A stretch of 22,040 nucleotides of DNA from a virus, in IMG/VR virus record IMGVR_UViG_3300031741_000024, positions 1-22,040 of that record; one strand, given 5' to 3'. Below, in pieces: positions 6,055 to 13,263 of the stretch. Below the pieces are notes generated by a model. It was not told the origin of the DNA and searched no databases. It worked only from the letters and a program-made list of their open reading frames with translations. The position numbers were made by a program, and so were the translations under genes. Position 1 is the stretch's first letter. The number at the start of each line of letters is the position of its first letter.

Positions 6055-6182
6055 TTTGTGATGTCTTTTCGACGCCTGGCCGTTTTTCCAAAAAACCGGG
6101 GTTATAATCCGGGCATTCAGTAAATAACAGTTTTTTGAAAATGGAGTTTTTTAAAATGAAAAAATAAAAAGGATTCTTTTTT

Positions 6183-6401
6183 ATGGGTGTTATCTCATTA
6201 GAAACGGCACAAACCATGCTCGATTTGTGGATCACGGCCGGGCAAGCGGTATCAAGGGGCCAGACCTACACGATCGGGAGTCAGACAGTAACCCGGGCGG
6301 ACGCGGCAACGGTCCAGGCCAATATTGAAAAATATAATATAATGGTTTCAAGATTAACCCGGGGCGGCGGTCCCAGGTTGACAGGTGCGACGCCATGCTA
6401 A
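6183..6401 (+). CDS. gpW/DUF6148-like head-tail connector
   Basis: The 72-residue protein begins with ISLETAQTMLDLWITAGQAV. GQTYTIGSQTVTRADAATVQ and then NIEKYNIMVSRLTRG follow. Helix, short beta-hairpin, helix is the gpW/DUF6148 pattern, and placement directly before the portal gene matches. Lambda gpW closes the portal after packaging and makes the site for the next connector. AAGGA at 6169-6173 supports the start. The gene overlaps the portal gene by 7 bases. The last ten residues are a proline/glycine tail ending in cysteine. Confidence 0.8.
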   Translation: MGVISLETAQTMLDLWITAGQAVSRGQTYTIGSQTVTRADAATVQANIEKYNIMVSRLTRGGGPRLTGATPC

Positions 6402-7939
6402 AATCGCCAGAAAGCAAACAAAACTTAATTGATAAATTTGTCGGGATTTTTTCGCCTGTTCGCGCGGTCAAGCGCGCCCGGGCCAGAATGGCTTTAGAAA
6501 TTATTAATTCATACGACGGCGCCAGCAAAACCCGGCGCGCTTTAAAACAATGGCAAACCATGGGAAATGATGCGGATTCCGATATCTTGGGGGATCTTGC
6601 AACCTTGCGCGAACGGTCCCGGGATCTTTGCCGAAATAATCCTTTGGCCGGTGGCGCCTTAAAAACAAAATTAACCCATGTTGTCGGTACGGGTATGCGG
6701 TTACAATCGCGTATTGATCGGGAGGTTTTGAACTATTCCGATGATCAGGCCGACGTGTGGGAGGCAACCATTCAAAGAGAATGGCGTCTTTTTTGGGATT
6801 CAAAAAACGTCGATCTTGCGCGAACCTTGACCGGGACCGGCATTTTAAAAATGGTTTATGGTCAGGAAAAAGAAAACGGGGACGTCTTTGTTTTATTGCC
6901 CAGGGTCCCACGTCCCGGGGTCCCTTATGATTTGTGTTTACAGATCATAGAAGCGGACCGGGTTTGTAATAAGGACAACGGAACCGATACGGACACGCTG
7001 GCGGGCGGCATTGAAAAAGACAAATATGGCGCGCCGAAAAATTATCATATTTTAAAACGCCATCCTGGCAACCTTGCGGCGCCGGGTGGTGATGAATGGG
7101 AAGATTTCAAAGCCTTTGGAGAAAAAACCGGCTTAAGAAATGTTTTGCATTTATACAATCCGCCACGTCCGGGACAATCCCGGGGGGTTCCGGATCTGGC
7201 GCCGGTGATTGAATTATTTAAGCAACTTGGACGGTATTCCGACGCGGAAATTATGGCCGCGGTGATATCCGCCTATTTTACTGTTTTTGTCGAAACCGAC
7301 GGCCCGGTCGGTGGTTTTGATTATTCAAATATTGGCGGGGAAACAAACGCCGCGGCCGCGGATAAAGATTATAAAATGGGTCCGGGAATGATTGTCGAAC
7401 TTGACGGCGGCGACAAAGTCCACGACGCAAACCCGGGCCGACCTAACGCAAATTTCGACCCTTTCGTCCAGGCAATTCAACGGCAAATCGGGGCGGGCCT
7501 TGAAATTCCTTTTGAAATTTTAATAAAACATTTTACAAGCTCATATTCCGCGGCGCGCGCGGCCCTTCTTGAATTTTATCGTTATGTGGCAACCGAACGA
7601 AAATTTTTAACCGACAATTTTTTAAAACCTGTTTATGAGGTTTTTATGTATGAAGCCGTCGTAAACGGGCGGATATCCGCGCCGGGGTTTTTTGCGGATC
7701 CGGCGATCCGGGCGGCCTATTTAAACGCCGATTTTATCGGGACCGCAAAGGGCCAGATTGATGAACTAAAAGAAGTCAGAGCGGCGGCGGCCAGGGTTGA
7801 CGGTAAATTTTCCACGCTTGAACAGGAAACGACAGAAATGACGGGCCAGGATTGGGAAAAGAACCATATCCAGCAAGTCAAGGAACGAAAAAAACAACTG
7901 GCGGATAAATTAATCGAGGGACCAGACAAAGAGGAATAA
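6395..7939 (+). CDS. Portal protein, lambda gpB family
   Basis: A 514-residue portal protein, the usual length for the lambda-type family (Phage_portal_2). The portal is the dodecameric ring at one capsid vertex through which DNA enters and leaves. Typical elements are the N-terminal block with RERSRDLCRNNPLAGGALKT, followed by the THVVGTGMRLQS segment (about 94-105). The region around REWRLFW, the GDVFVLLPR strand and an EADRV motif come next, and SSYSAARAALLEFYR lies in the C-terminal helical part. The last 60 residues are charged and flexible (KERKKQLADKL). It ends 5 bases before the protease gene, and the two are surely cotranscribed. Confidence 0.93.
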   Translation: MLKSPESKQNLIDKFVGIFSPVRAVKRARARMALEIINSYDGASKTRRALKQWQTMGNDADSDILGDLATLRERSRDLCRNNPLAGGALKTKLTHVVGTGMRLQSRIDREVLNYSDDQADVWEATIQREWRLFWDSKNVDLARTLTGTGILKMVYGQEKENGDVFVLLPRVPRPGVPYDLCLQIIEADRVCNKDNGTDTDTLAGGIEKDKYGAPKNYHILKRHPGNLAAPGGDEWEDFKAFGEKTGLRNVLHLYNPPRPGQSRGVPDLAPVIELFKQLGRYSDAEIMAAVISAYFTVFVETDGPVGGFDYSNIGGETNAAAADKDYKMGPGMIVELDGGDKVHDANPGRPNANFDPFVQAIQRQIGAGLEIPFEILIKHFTSSYSAARAALLEFYRYVATERKFLTDNFLKPVYEVFMYEAVVNGRISAPGFFADPAIRAAYLNADFIGTAKGQIDELKEVRAAAARVDGKFSTLEQETTEMTGQDWEKNHIQQVKERKKQLADKLIEGPDKEE

Positions 7940-7944
7940 TTCAA

Positions 7945-9099
7945 ATGAGCAAAAAATTAAATAAAAATGATTATGAAATCAAAAACCAGGCAGGGGCGGA
8001 CACGGCGGAATTATTACTTTACGGCATTATCGGCGATTATTGGGACGACCTGGACGCCGGGGACATTGTCCGGGATTTAAAACGCCTGGACGTCGGTAAT
8101 ATTATTGTCCGGATCTATTCGGACGGCGGATCGGTTTTTGCCGGTCTTGCTATTTATAACGCCTTAAAAACCCATGCGGCAAATATAACCATTGTTGTTG
8201 ATTCCCTGGCCGCGTCCATTGCGTCGGTTATTGCCATGGCGGGCAAAGTTATCATGCCGTCCAATGCCTTTATGATGATTCATAATCCGTCCGGCGGCGC
8301 CTTTGGGGAAGCGGGCGTCATGCTGAAAATGGCGGAAATTCTGGACAAAATCAAATCAAGCCTGGTTGGTGTTTATACCGATAAAACCGGGATTGATAAA
8401 AATAAGGTTGTGGACATGATGGACGCCGAAACCTGGATGACAGCAAAAGAAGCTTTGGCCCTGGGATTTTGCGACAGCATACAGGGACAAACGGATCCCC
8501 AAAATTTTAACGATAAATTTTCTAACAGGATCGAAAACTTTAAAAATGTACCGGATCAATTAAAAGAAATGATCCAGTCAAACAAACCCGGGACGCAAAG
8601 CGCCCGGAAAGGAGCAGCAAAAGTGGAAATAACATTGGAAAAAATCAAAACAGAAAATCCGGACATTGCAAAAGCCTTAAAAGATGAGGGCGCGGCCGAA
8701 GTACGGGGCGACGTCTTAAAAGAAGGGGCAACGGCAGAAAATGAAAGGATTCTTTCCGTATCTGCCCAGGCCATGCCCGGACATGAAAAAATGATTAATG
8801 ATTTGATGTTTGACGGAGAGACAACCGGACCCCAGGCCGCGGTTAAAGTTTTGGCGGCGGAAAAAGAGATCCGGAACATTGCCGGAAATAATCTTGTTGC
8901 GGACAAGATCAAACCGGCCGCCCATGCCGCGGCGGATCCGGCGCCGATCGTCAAAAAAGAATTGCCCGCAACCTTGGAAAACTGCAAGGCGGAATTTGAA
9001 AAAAGCCCGGAAATCCAGGAAGAATTTGAAGATTATAAAAGCTTTCACGCCTACCGGGTCGCCATGGAAAAAGGAAGCGTAAAAGTGCGGGGCAAATAG
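7945..9099 (+). CDS. ClpP-type (S14) head maturation protease with scaffold domain
   Basis: A 384-residue two-part protein. Residues about 20-185 are a ClpP fold: YSDGGSVFAGLAIYNAL is the substrate-binding loop and first helix, and DSLAASIASVIAMAG carries the expected nucleophile Ser91. MIHNPSGG carries His113, and MDAETWMTAKEALALGFCDSI supplies the acidic residue (Asp160/Glu162) and closing motif. Residues about 227-384 are helical and alanine-rich, with PGHEKMINDLMFDGETTGPQ, and resemble the scaffold part fused to many phage proteases. In the lambda gpC group such proteins process the portal or capsid and help shell assembly. GAGG precedes the ATG. A second in-frame start at 8623 is described separately. 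Confidence 0.9.
   Translation: MSKKLNKNDYEIKNQAGADTAELLLYGIIGDYWDDLDAGDIVRDLKRLDVGNIIVRIYSDGGSVFAGLAIYNALKTHAANITIVVDSLAASIASVIAMAGKVIMPSNAFMMIHNPSGGAFGEAGVMLKMAEILDKIKSSLVGVYTDKTGIDKNKVVDMMDAETWMTAKEALALGFCDSIQGQTDPQNFNDKFSNRIENFKNVPDQLKEMIQSNKPGTQSARKGAAKVEITLEKIKTENPDIAKALKDEGAAEVRGDVLKEGATAENERILSVSAQAMPGHEKMINDLMFDGETTGPQAAVKVLAAEKEIRNIAGNNLVADKIKPAAHAAADPAPIVKKELPATLENCKAEFEKSPEIQEEFEDYKSFHAYRVAMEKGSVKVRGK
8623..9099 (+). CDS. Predicted nested scaffold protein (in-frame internal start)
   Basis: Within the protease gene, in the same frame, a GTG at 8623 is preceded by a perfect AAAGGAG (8608-8614) 8 bases upstream. That Shine-Dalgarno is stronger than most in the window and has no reason to be there for the long product. 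Translation from it gives 158 residues covering exactly the helical C-terminal domain (EITLEKIKTENPDIAKALKD and onward). Lambda makes its scaffold Nu3 the same way, from an internal start in gene C. The product would fill the procapsid and be removed by the protease. This is a prediction; no separate stop or frame is involved. Confidence 0.65.
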   Translation: MEITLEKIKTENPDIAKALKDEGAAEVRGDVLKEGATAENERILSVSAQAMPGHEKMINDLMFDGETTGPQAAVKVLAAEKEIRNIAGNNLVADKIKPAAHAAADPAPIVKKELPATLENCKAEFEKSPEIQEEFEDYKSFHAYRVAMEKGSVKVRGK

Positions 9100-9147
9100 G
9101 CCGCCGATAACGACCGGCCGCCGGGAACAAAAAAACTATAAATTTTC

Positions 9148-9171
9148 TATTAATTTAAAAATATGAGGTAA
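9148..9171 (+). promoter_or_regulatory. AT-rich leader of the decoration gene
   Basis: A 24-base element made of TATTAATTTAAAAATA followed by TGAGGTAA, placed just before the decoration-protein start. It carries the GAGG Shine-Dalgarno. Nearly the same element, one base longer, precedes the major capsid gene at 9974-9998, suggesting a shared translation-enhancing or message-stabilising leader for abundant products. Confidence 0.5.
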
Positions 9172-9177
9172 AAAAAA

Positions 9178-9939
9178 ATGACAACTTTAACAAAAAACAC
9201 GCCCAGAGATTTCGAAACAGGAGATCGAAACGAATATCCCGTTATTGCCGCGGATATAATTTTCGAAGGGGCCGCCGTCGGTATTGTAAAAGCCAGCGGC
9301 CACGCCAGGCCATTGACAAGCGCGGATAAATTCGGCGGATTTGCCGAAGCAAAGGCGGACAATTCCGCCGGGGCCGCCGCCGCTGTTAATGTGCGGACCG
9401 AAAAAAGCGGCGCCGTAAAACTTGCCATTTCGGGCGCGGTTATTACCGACCTTGATTTGCCGGTTTATGCCCAGGACGATAACACATTTTCATTCTTGAA
9501 AACGTCCGGCGTTTTTGTCGGGTTTACCCGGCGCTTTGTTGCATCCGGATACATGATTGTAGAATTCGACGTTGACCGCCTGGTCGATCCCCATGCCGGA
9601 TTGACGGCGGAAACGGTGGCCGATGATAAGACCCTGGACGCCCAGGATACGGCAAAGGTCTTGTTTGTCACAGTAGACGCCAAAACTATTACACTCCACG
9701 CGGTGGCCGGGTTCAAAGCCAGGGTTGTAAACGCCGGGGCCTACGGCACGATAGCCGTCACAGTGTCACCAAATGCAAATGATGGCCTGGGCGGTCCGGA
9801 TCTGACAGCGACCGATAATAAGGACATTGCCAATACCAAAACAACCGCACAGCGCGGGGATTTTATCGACGTTGAGTACGGCGACGCGACGGGCTGGATT
9901 GTTTCAAAACTGGCCGGGGTTTGGGCAAAAGAAGCTTAA
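9178..9939 (+). CDS. Capsid decoration/cement-like protein
   Basis: A 253-residue protein placed between protease and major capsid, where lambda-like phages carry the decoration protein. The first 125 residues have the pattern of short phage cement proteins: RNEYPVIAADIIFEGAAVGI, ARPLTSADKFGGFAEAKADN, an SGAVKLAISG strand, LPVYAQDDNTFSF and GYMIVEFDVDRL. The remainder (about 130-253) is a second strand-rich domain, with TVDAKTITLHAVAG and YGDATGWIVSKLAGVWA, probably exposed on the capsid surface. At about twice the length of lambda gpD it looks like a cement domain with an added outer domain. GAGG at 9165-9168 supports the start. Confidence 0.75.
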   Translation: MTTLTKNTPRDFETGDRNEYPVIAADIIFEGAAVGIVKASGHARPLTSADKFGGFAEAKADNSAGAAAAVNVRTEKSGAVKLAISGAVITDLDLPVYAQDDNTFSFLKTSGVFVGFTRRFVASGYMIVEFDVDRLVDPHAGLTAETVADDKTLDAQDTAKVLFVTVDAKTITLHAVAGFKARVVNAGAYGTIAVTVSPNANDGLGGPDLTATDNKDIANTKTTAQRGDFIDVEYGDATGWIVSKLAGVWAKEA

Positions 9940-9973
9940 AAGTTTGCCCGGGCTAAATTGAATAAAAAAATAA

Positions 9974-9998
9974 TATTAATTTTAAAATAATGAGGTAA
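9974..9998 (+). promoter_or_regulatory. AT-rich leader of the major capsid gene
   Basis: TATTAATTTTAAAATAA followed by TGAGGTAA matches the leader at 9148-9171 apart from one inserted base and a minor change, and ends 6 bases before the capsid ATG. The intervening sequence between the two leaders is unrelated, so the match is not a simple extension of gene similarity. Confidence 0.5.
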
Positions 9999-10004
9999 TG
10001 AAAA

Positions 10005-10958
10005 ATGAGCAAGCTAATTACGGAAAAACAGGTCATTGGATGGTATTTTATGCAACTTGCGGCCTTTGCGGGTATGGGTTGGGTAAACGCAATTTCAAAC
10101 TTTTTCACGTCAAACTCAGCAATTGAAACATATCCATGGTTGAATATGTCCCCGGCCATGCGCGAATGGGTTGGCGGCAGAAATGCCAAAGGGTTTGGCG
10201 AAAATTCTTTACAGATCAGAAATAAATTATATGAAGCAACGATTAAACTGCTTGTTTCGGATCTTAAACGCGATAAGACGGGCCAGATTAAAGCCAGGAT
10301 CGAGGAGTTTGCGACTAAGGGCAATAGCCATTGGGCCAGCCTTTTATCAACTTTGATTCTGTCCGGGGCGTCAACCGCCTGCTATGACGGCCAGTATTAT
10401 TTTGATACGGATCACAGCGAGGGCGATTCCGGGACACAATCCAATGATTTATCAATTGATATTTCAACATTGCCAGCGGAAACGGCCGGGTCCATAACAA
10501 TTCCGGGCGTTGAAGAAATGCAAATTTGTATCATGCAAGCCATAACCGCGATTATGGGATTTAAGGACGACCAGGGCGATCCGATGAACGAGGACGCTTT
10601 AAACTTTTTGGTTATGGTCCCCATGTCCTTATGGCAAAGCGCCGTTACGGCGGCGGCCACGCCGTCACAGGTAGCGGCAAGTCAAACCGCCTTTGAAGGG
10701 GTAAGACAGCAAGGTATTAATATTTCAGTGGTTCCAAACGCCAGGTTGTCGGATTGGACAAGCTCTTTTGCGGTATTCCGGGCAGATGGCAAAATCAAAC
10801 CGTTGATCAGACAGGAAGAAAGCGAAGTTGCGCTTAAGGTCAAAGGGTTTGGTTCTGAATATGAATTTGACAATAACGCCCACCAATACGGGATCGACGC
10901 GTCAAGAAATGTTGGCCTGGGCAGATGGCAAGGCGCTTGCCTTGTAACAATGACATAA
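10005..10958 (+). CDS. Major capsid protein, Mu gpT-like
   Basis: A 317-residue protein with the marks of the Mu-like major head subunit (gpT) family: AIETYPWLNMSPAMREWVGGR (39-59), then the KLYEATIKLLVSDLKRDKTG segment (74-93), and the very typical CYDGQYYFDTDH (126-137). The C-terminal half (about 180-317) includes FLVMVPMSLWQSAV and a strand-rich end. It would form the icosahedral shell with an HK97-type fold. Length agrees with the family. It is transcribed with the lambda-type portal and protease genes, so the head is a hybrid of two phage groups. GAGG 10 bases upstream fixes the start. Confidence 0.9.
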   Translation: MSKLITEKQVIGWYFMQLAAFAGMGWVNAISNFFTSNSAIETYPWLNMSPAMREWVGGRNAKGFGENSLQIRNKLYEATIKLLVSDLKRDKTGQIKARIEEFATKGNSHWASLLSTLILSGASTACYDGQYYFDTDHSEGDSGTQSNDLSIDISTLPAETAGSITIPGVEEMQICIMQAITAIMGFKDDQGDPMNEDALNFLVMVPMSLWQSAVTAAATPSQVAASQTAFEGVRQQGINISVVPNARLSDWTSSFAVFRADGKIKPLIRQEESEVALKVKGFGSEYEFDNNAHQYGIDASRNVGLGRWQGACLVTMT

Positions 10959-10964
10959 AACCCG

Positions 10965-11065
10965 AAATGATACCATTTTTAATCCGGATCCCGGGTCCCC
11001 TGGTCAAGAAATGATACCAGAACAAAGACCGGGGCGCCCTGGGTCCACAACCAAACGGTATCAAA
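10965..11065 (+). repeat. 44-bp-period array B: two reversed and one forward copy
   Basis: AAATGATACCA begins at 10965 and 11009, and AAACGGTATCA at 11053. The six-base cores (GATACC 10969-10974 and 11013-11018; GGTATC 11057-11062) are exactly 44 bp apart, the same period as array A, but here the first two are reverse complements. Spacers are again GC-rich and palindromic (ATCCGGAT, CCCGGG, CCCTGGG). Copies two and three can pair as a 7-bp stem around an inner GACC...GGTC hairpin. The array starts 6 bases after the capsid stop and ends just before the Shine-Dalgarno of the gene at 11090. Confidence 0.85.
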
Positions 11066-11089
11066 AAAATAAAAAGAGGTTTTAACAAT

Positions 11090-11422
11090 ATGAAAGAATA
11101 TATCACAACAGCAATTATAAACCTTACCGCCGGTTTGATCGGATTGACAATCAAACAGGCGTCCCGGCGGGTCGGATTTCTGGCCGTGGTTAAAGGTGAA
11201 AAAAATCTTTTTGAAATTATTAAGCCGGTCCAGTTTAAGGCCGGGGAAATCATTTTAATTGATCCGGACAAGATCACGCTGGCAAGCCTTGAATTAACGC
11301 CCGCGGGTTTGGCTTTAGAAGCGGCACAAAAAGAGGACGCTATACAGGCGGAAGTTAAAAAACGCCTGGAACAACAAAAAGCGACCAAAAAACCAATCGC
11401 CAAAAAACCGGCCGGAAAGTGA
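11090..11422 (+). CDS. Hypothetical protein after the capsid gene
   Basis: A 110-residue protein. Residues 1-25 contain a hydrophobic patch (IINLTAGLIGLTI), the centre is strand-rich (FEIIKPVQFKAGEIILIDPD), and the last 35 residues are a charged Lys/Ala/Gln tail ending in KKPIAKKPAGK. Short proteins with Lys/Ala-rich tails sit at this position in Mu-like head modules, so a distant link to that group is possible but not shown. GAGG at 11076-11079 supports the start. It directly follows repeat array B. Confidence 0.6.
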   Translation: MKEYITTAIINLTAGLIGLTIKQASRRVGFLAVVKGEKNLFEIIKPVQFKAGEIILIDPDKITLASLELTPAGLALEAAQKEDAIQAEVKKRLEQQKATKKPIAKKPAGK

Positions 11423-11426
11423 TTAA

Positions 11427-11765
11427 ATGACAACTTTAAAACAGGATTTTGCAACGGATCTTTGTTTGCCTTTTAACACGGACGAACTGGCCGAAACGGT
11501 ATCCTATAACAACGGGGCCACGGTTTCGGAAATATCGGCCATTGTCGATTATACGGTCCAGGATAAAACGCCCGGGGATCATGCCATAATCCACGTTAAA
11601 AAAACCGATGTATCAAGCCCGGGTTATCGTCATTCCTTTACTATTGACGGGACGGTCTGGAAAATTACGGGCGACAAAAAAACGGGCCTGGATGACAAAG
11701 ACAACGGTTTTATTTTATCCATTCCCATATCAAAGGGGGAGAGGTTTTCATCATGGCGGCCATAA
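11427..11765 (+). CDS. Head-tail joining protein (putative)
   Basis: A 112-residue protein with a strand-rich centre (VSEISAIVDYTVQDKTPGDH, then HAIIHVKKTDVSS, then HSFTIDGTVWKITG). Size, beta content and place between capsid and tail genes fit the lambda gpFII-type joining or adaptor proteins, which dock the tail to the finished head. The match is by pattern and position, not by a diagnostic motif. It overlaps the next gene by 13 bases. Confidence 0.6.
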   Translation: MTTLKQDFATDLCLPFNTDELAETVSYNNGATVSEISAIVDYTVQDKTPGDHAIIHVKKTDVSSPGYRHSFTIDGTVWKITGDKKTGLDDKDNGFILSIPISKGERFSSWRP

Positions 11766-12232
11766 ATACCATAATTGAAGATTTAACCGCGGCCCTGGCG
11801 GCGGACGCAACCTTGACAAATTGGGGGGTGGCAACTTACGGCCAGGACGTCACAATCCTGGAAAATTGCGATCCCAGGAACGAACCAGAGTCTGACGATT
11901 GCCCTTTGATTATTGTTTTTCCCGGGTCAAAAATTGCCGGGGTGGGACAACCAAATAAAAGCCACGTCATAGAGGTATCTTGTGGGGTGTATGATTCAAC
12001 AAAGCCAGTGTCCGCGGCCGGTGTGGTGCGATTTACCGGCGGCCGGAATGTCGAAATCATGCGGGGGTATGCCCTGGACGTTATTAAAGATAATATCCCG
12101 GCAAATACCGAAATCCACGCCATTATATCAGACTATAACACGATTGATAATTTTCCATATGTATCAATCAATATGCAAATTGTAATTACAGAACCCCACG
12201 CGATCGGCGCGGGATCAAATCCATTTGAATAA
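11753..12232 (+). CDS. Tail terminator/completion protein (putative)
   Basis: A 159-residue protein with an N-terminal helix (INTIIEDLTAALAADATLTN), a variable loop rich in Asp/Glu/Pro, then strands (CPLIIVFPGSKIAG; SHVIEVSCGVYDST) and a C-terminal helix-strand (NVEIMRGYALDVIKDNIP; VSINMQIVITEP). This order is like gpU-type tail terminators, which cap the tail tube, and the gene sits just before the tail tube gene as expected. The assignment is by context and predicted fold; a neck protein is the main alternative. Confidence 0.55.
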   Translation: MAAINTIIEDLTAALAADATLTNWGVATYGQDVTILENCDPRNEPESDDCPLIIVFPGSKIAGVGQPNKSHVIEVSCGVYDSTKPVSAAGVVRFTGGRNVEIMRGYALDVIKDNIPANTEIHAIISDYNTIDNFPYVSINMQIVITEPHAIGAGSNPFE

Positions 12233-12250
12233 TAAAGGAGTTAAAACAAA

Positions 12251-13192
12251 ATGACAATTCAAACAGGCGCCCAGGCAACGGTTTTGATTGGGATAGAATC
12301 AGCTTTTAAAACAATCGCGACCGTCGGGTTTTCAATGTCGGTAAATTCATCAAGTGTTAAGGGGTCCAGATCCCAGGAAACGCCCAAAACAATTCGCGGA
12401 AATCTTAATCCGCCCGAACCTTTTTCCGGGAATATTGATGTTGGGGGAAAAATTGTTGTCCCGGTTGATTCGATCGCGTTTTGGTACTGGTTGCAATTGG
12501 CTTTGGGTTCGCCCGTTACGGCCGGAACGGATCCATATACCCATACATTTAAAGCCGGGACCGCACGAAGCAGTTTTACGCTTGAACACCAATTTGCGGA
12601 ACTTGCCACGGATAAGTTTTTCCAATATACCGGGTGCAAAATTTCCGGTATGAGTTTTTCCGCCGGTGTTGAGGGCGAACTTTTGGCAACCTTTGACGTT
12701 ATCGGGGCCGTCGAAACAATCGCCGCGGCGTCTTTTCATGCCGGGGCAACCACGCCCAGTTTTTCAAGGCTTAAAAATCGACATCTGGCAATGACAGAGG
12801 GCGGAAGCGCTATTAATAACGCCAAGTCAATTGACTGTAATATTAATTTTGGTCTGGACACAAGCCAATATGTTATCGGCGGATCCAGTGTCCGCGGATC
12901 CCTGCCCGACGGTATTTATACGGTTGGCGGCAATCTTGCGGCCATGTTTGAGGATACGACCCTTTTGGAAAAAGCGGTTAATTCCACGGAAAGCGCTATC
13001 GTTATGACCTTTACCAATGGGGCGGCGGTTCTTGCGATCACTATTCCGGAAGTAAAATACGAGCGCAACAGTCCCGGGATTGAAGGTCCCCAGGGGATCG
13101 CCATATCATTGCCTTTTTCTGCTTTCTATGACGACGCGGCCCAGGCGACCAGTTTTCAGATAGTTTTAACAAATGCGGTGGCCCACGCTTAA
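12251..13192 (+). CDS. Major tail tube protein
   Basis: A 313-residue protein resembling the Phage_tube_2 type of tail tube subunit: beta-rich throughout, with SGNIDVGGKIVVPVDSIAFW near residue 59, SFTLEHQF near 107, and repeated Gly/Ser/Thr-rich strands. It would stack as rings to make the tail conduit. Absence of any sheath gene next to it argues for a non-contractile tail. AAGGAG upstream supports the start. The stop at 13190-13192 is followed in frame by a near copy of the last codons (GCCCACGCG TAA, 13199-13210), a small duplication at the end of the gene. Confidence 0.82.
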   Translation: MTIQTGAQATVLIGIESAFKTIATVGFSMSVNSSSVKGSRSQETPKTIRGNLNPPEPFSGNIDVGGKIVVPVDSIAFWYWLQLALGSPVTAGTDPYTHTFKAGTARSSFTLEHQFAELATDKFFQYTGCKISGMSFSAGVEGELLATFDVIGAVETIAAASFHAGATTPSFSRLKNRHLAMTEGGSAINNAKSIDCNINFGLDTSQYVIGGSSVRGSLPDGIYTVGGNLAAMFEDTTLLEKAVNSTESAIVMTFTNGAAVLAITIPEVKYERNSPGIEGPQGIAISLPFSAFYDDAAQATSFQIVLTNAVAHA

Positions 13193-13199
13193 GCAATAG

Positions 13200-13222
13200 C
13201 CCACGCGTAACGGGTTTTTTTT
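13200..13222 (+). terminator. Possible weak terminator after the tail tube gene
   Basis: CCC-A-CG (13200-13205) can pair with CGGG (13211-13214) around a 5-base loop, followed by eight T. The stem is short with a bulged A, so termination would be partial. That would raise the ratio of tail tube to downstream tail messages. Confidence 0.3.
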
Positions 13223-13263
13223 AATTAATCTAAAAAATTATCTTTGAAAGGATATTTTGAAAA

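Larger units (their letters stand above)
5844..6182. promoter_or_regulatory. Divergent control region between regulator and head operon
   Basis: This 339-base AT-rich gap separates the leftward regulator from the rightward head genes. It holds the leftward promoter (5888-5916), an imperfect palindrome at 5949-5964 (GTAT...ATAC), a perfect 5-bp-arm palindrome GTCTA-AAA-TAGAC at 5967-5979, three tandem 11-bp repeats at 6022-6054, and a fourth partial copy near 6125. A TATAAT at 6103-6108 may be a rightward -10 element, but no convincing -35 lies 16-18 bases before it. A very short frame (MEFFKMKK, 6141-6167) precedes the connector gene; its stop lies 1 base before that gene's AAGGA at 6169-6173. 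Confidence 0.6.

Noticed and set aside
8556-8987. Long minus-strand frame opposite the protease-scaffold gene
   Set aside because: It is a mirror of a well-supported coding region with strong GC bias; its product has no recognisable features and no ribosome-binding site was seen.
12350-12739. Frames on both strands overlapping the tail tube gene
   Set aside because: They are shadows of the tail tube frame, rich in Arg/Pro, and have no starts with ribosome-binding sites.
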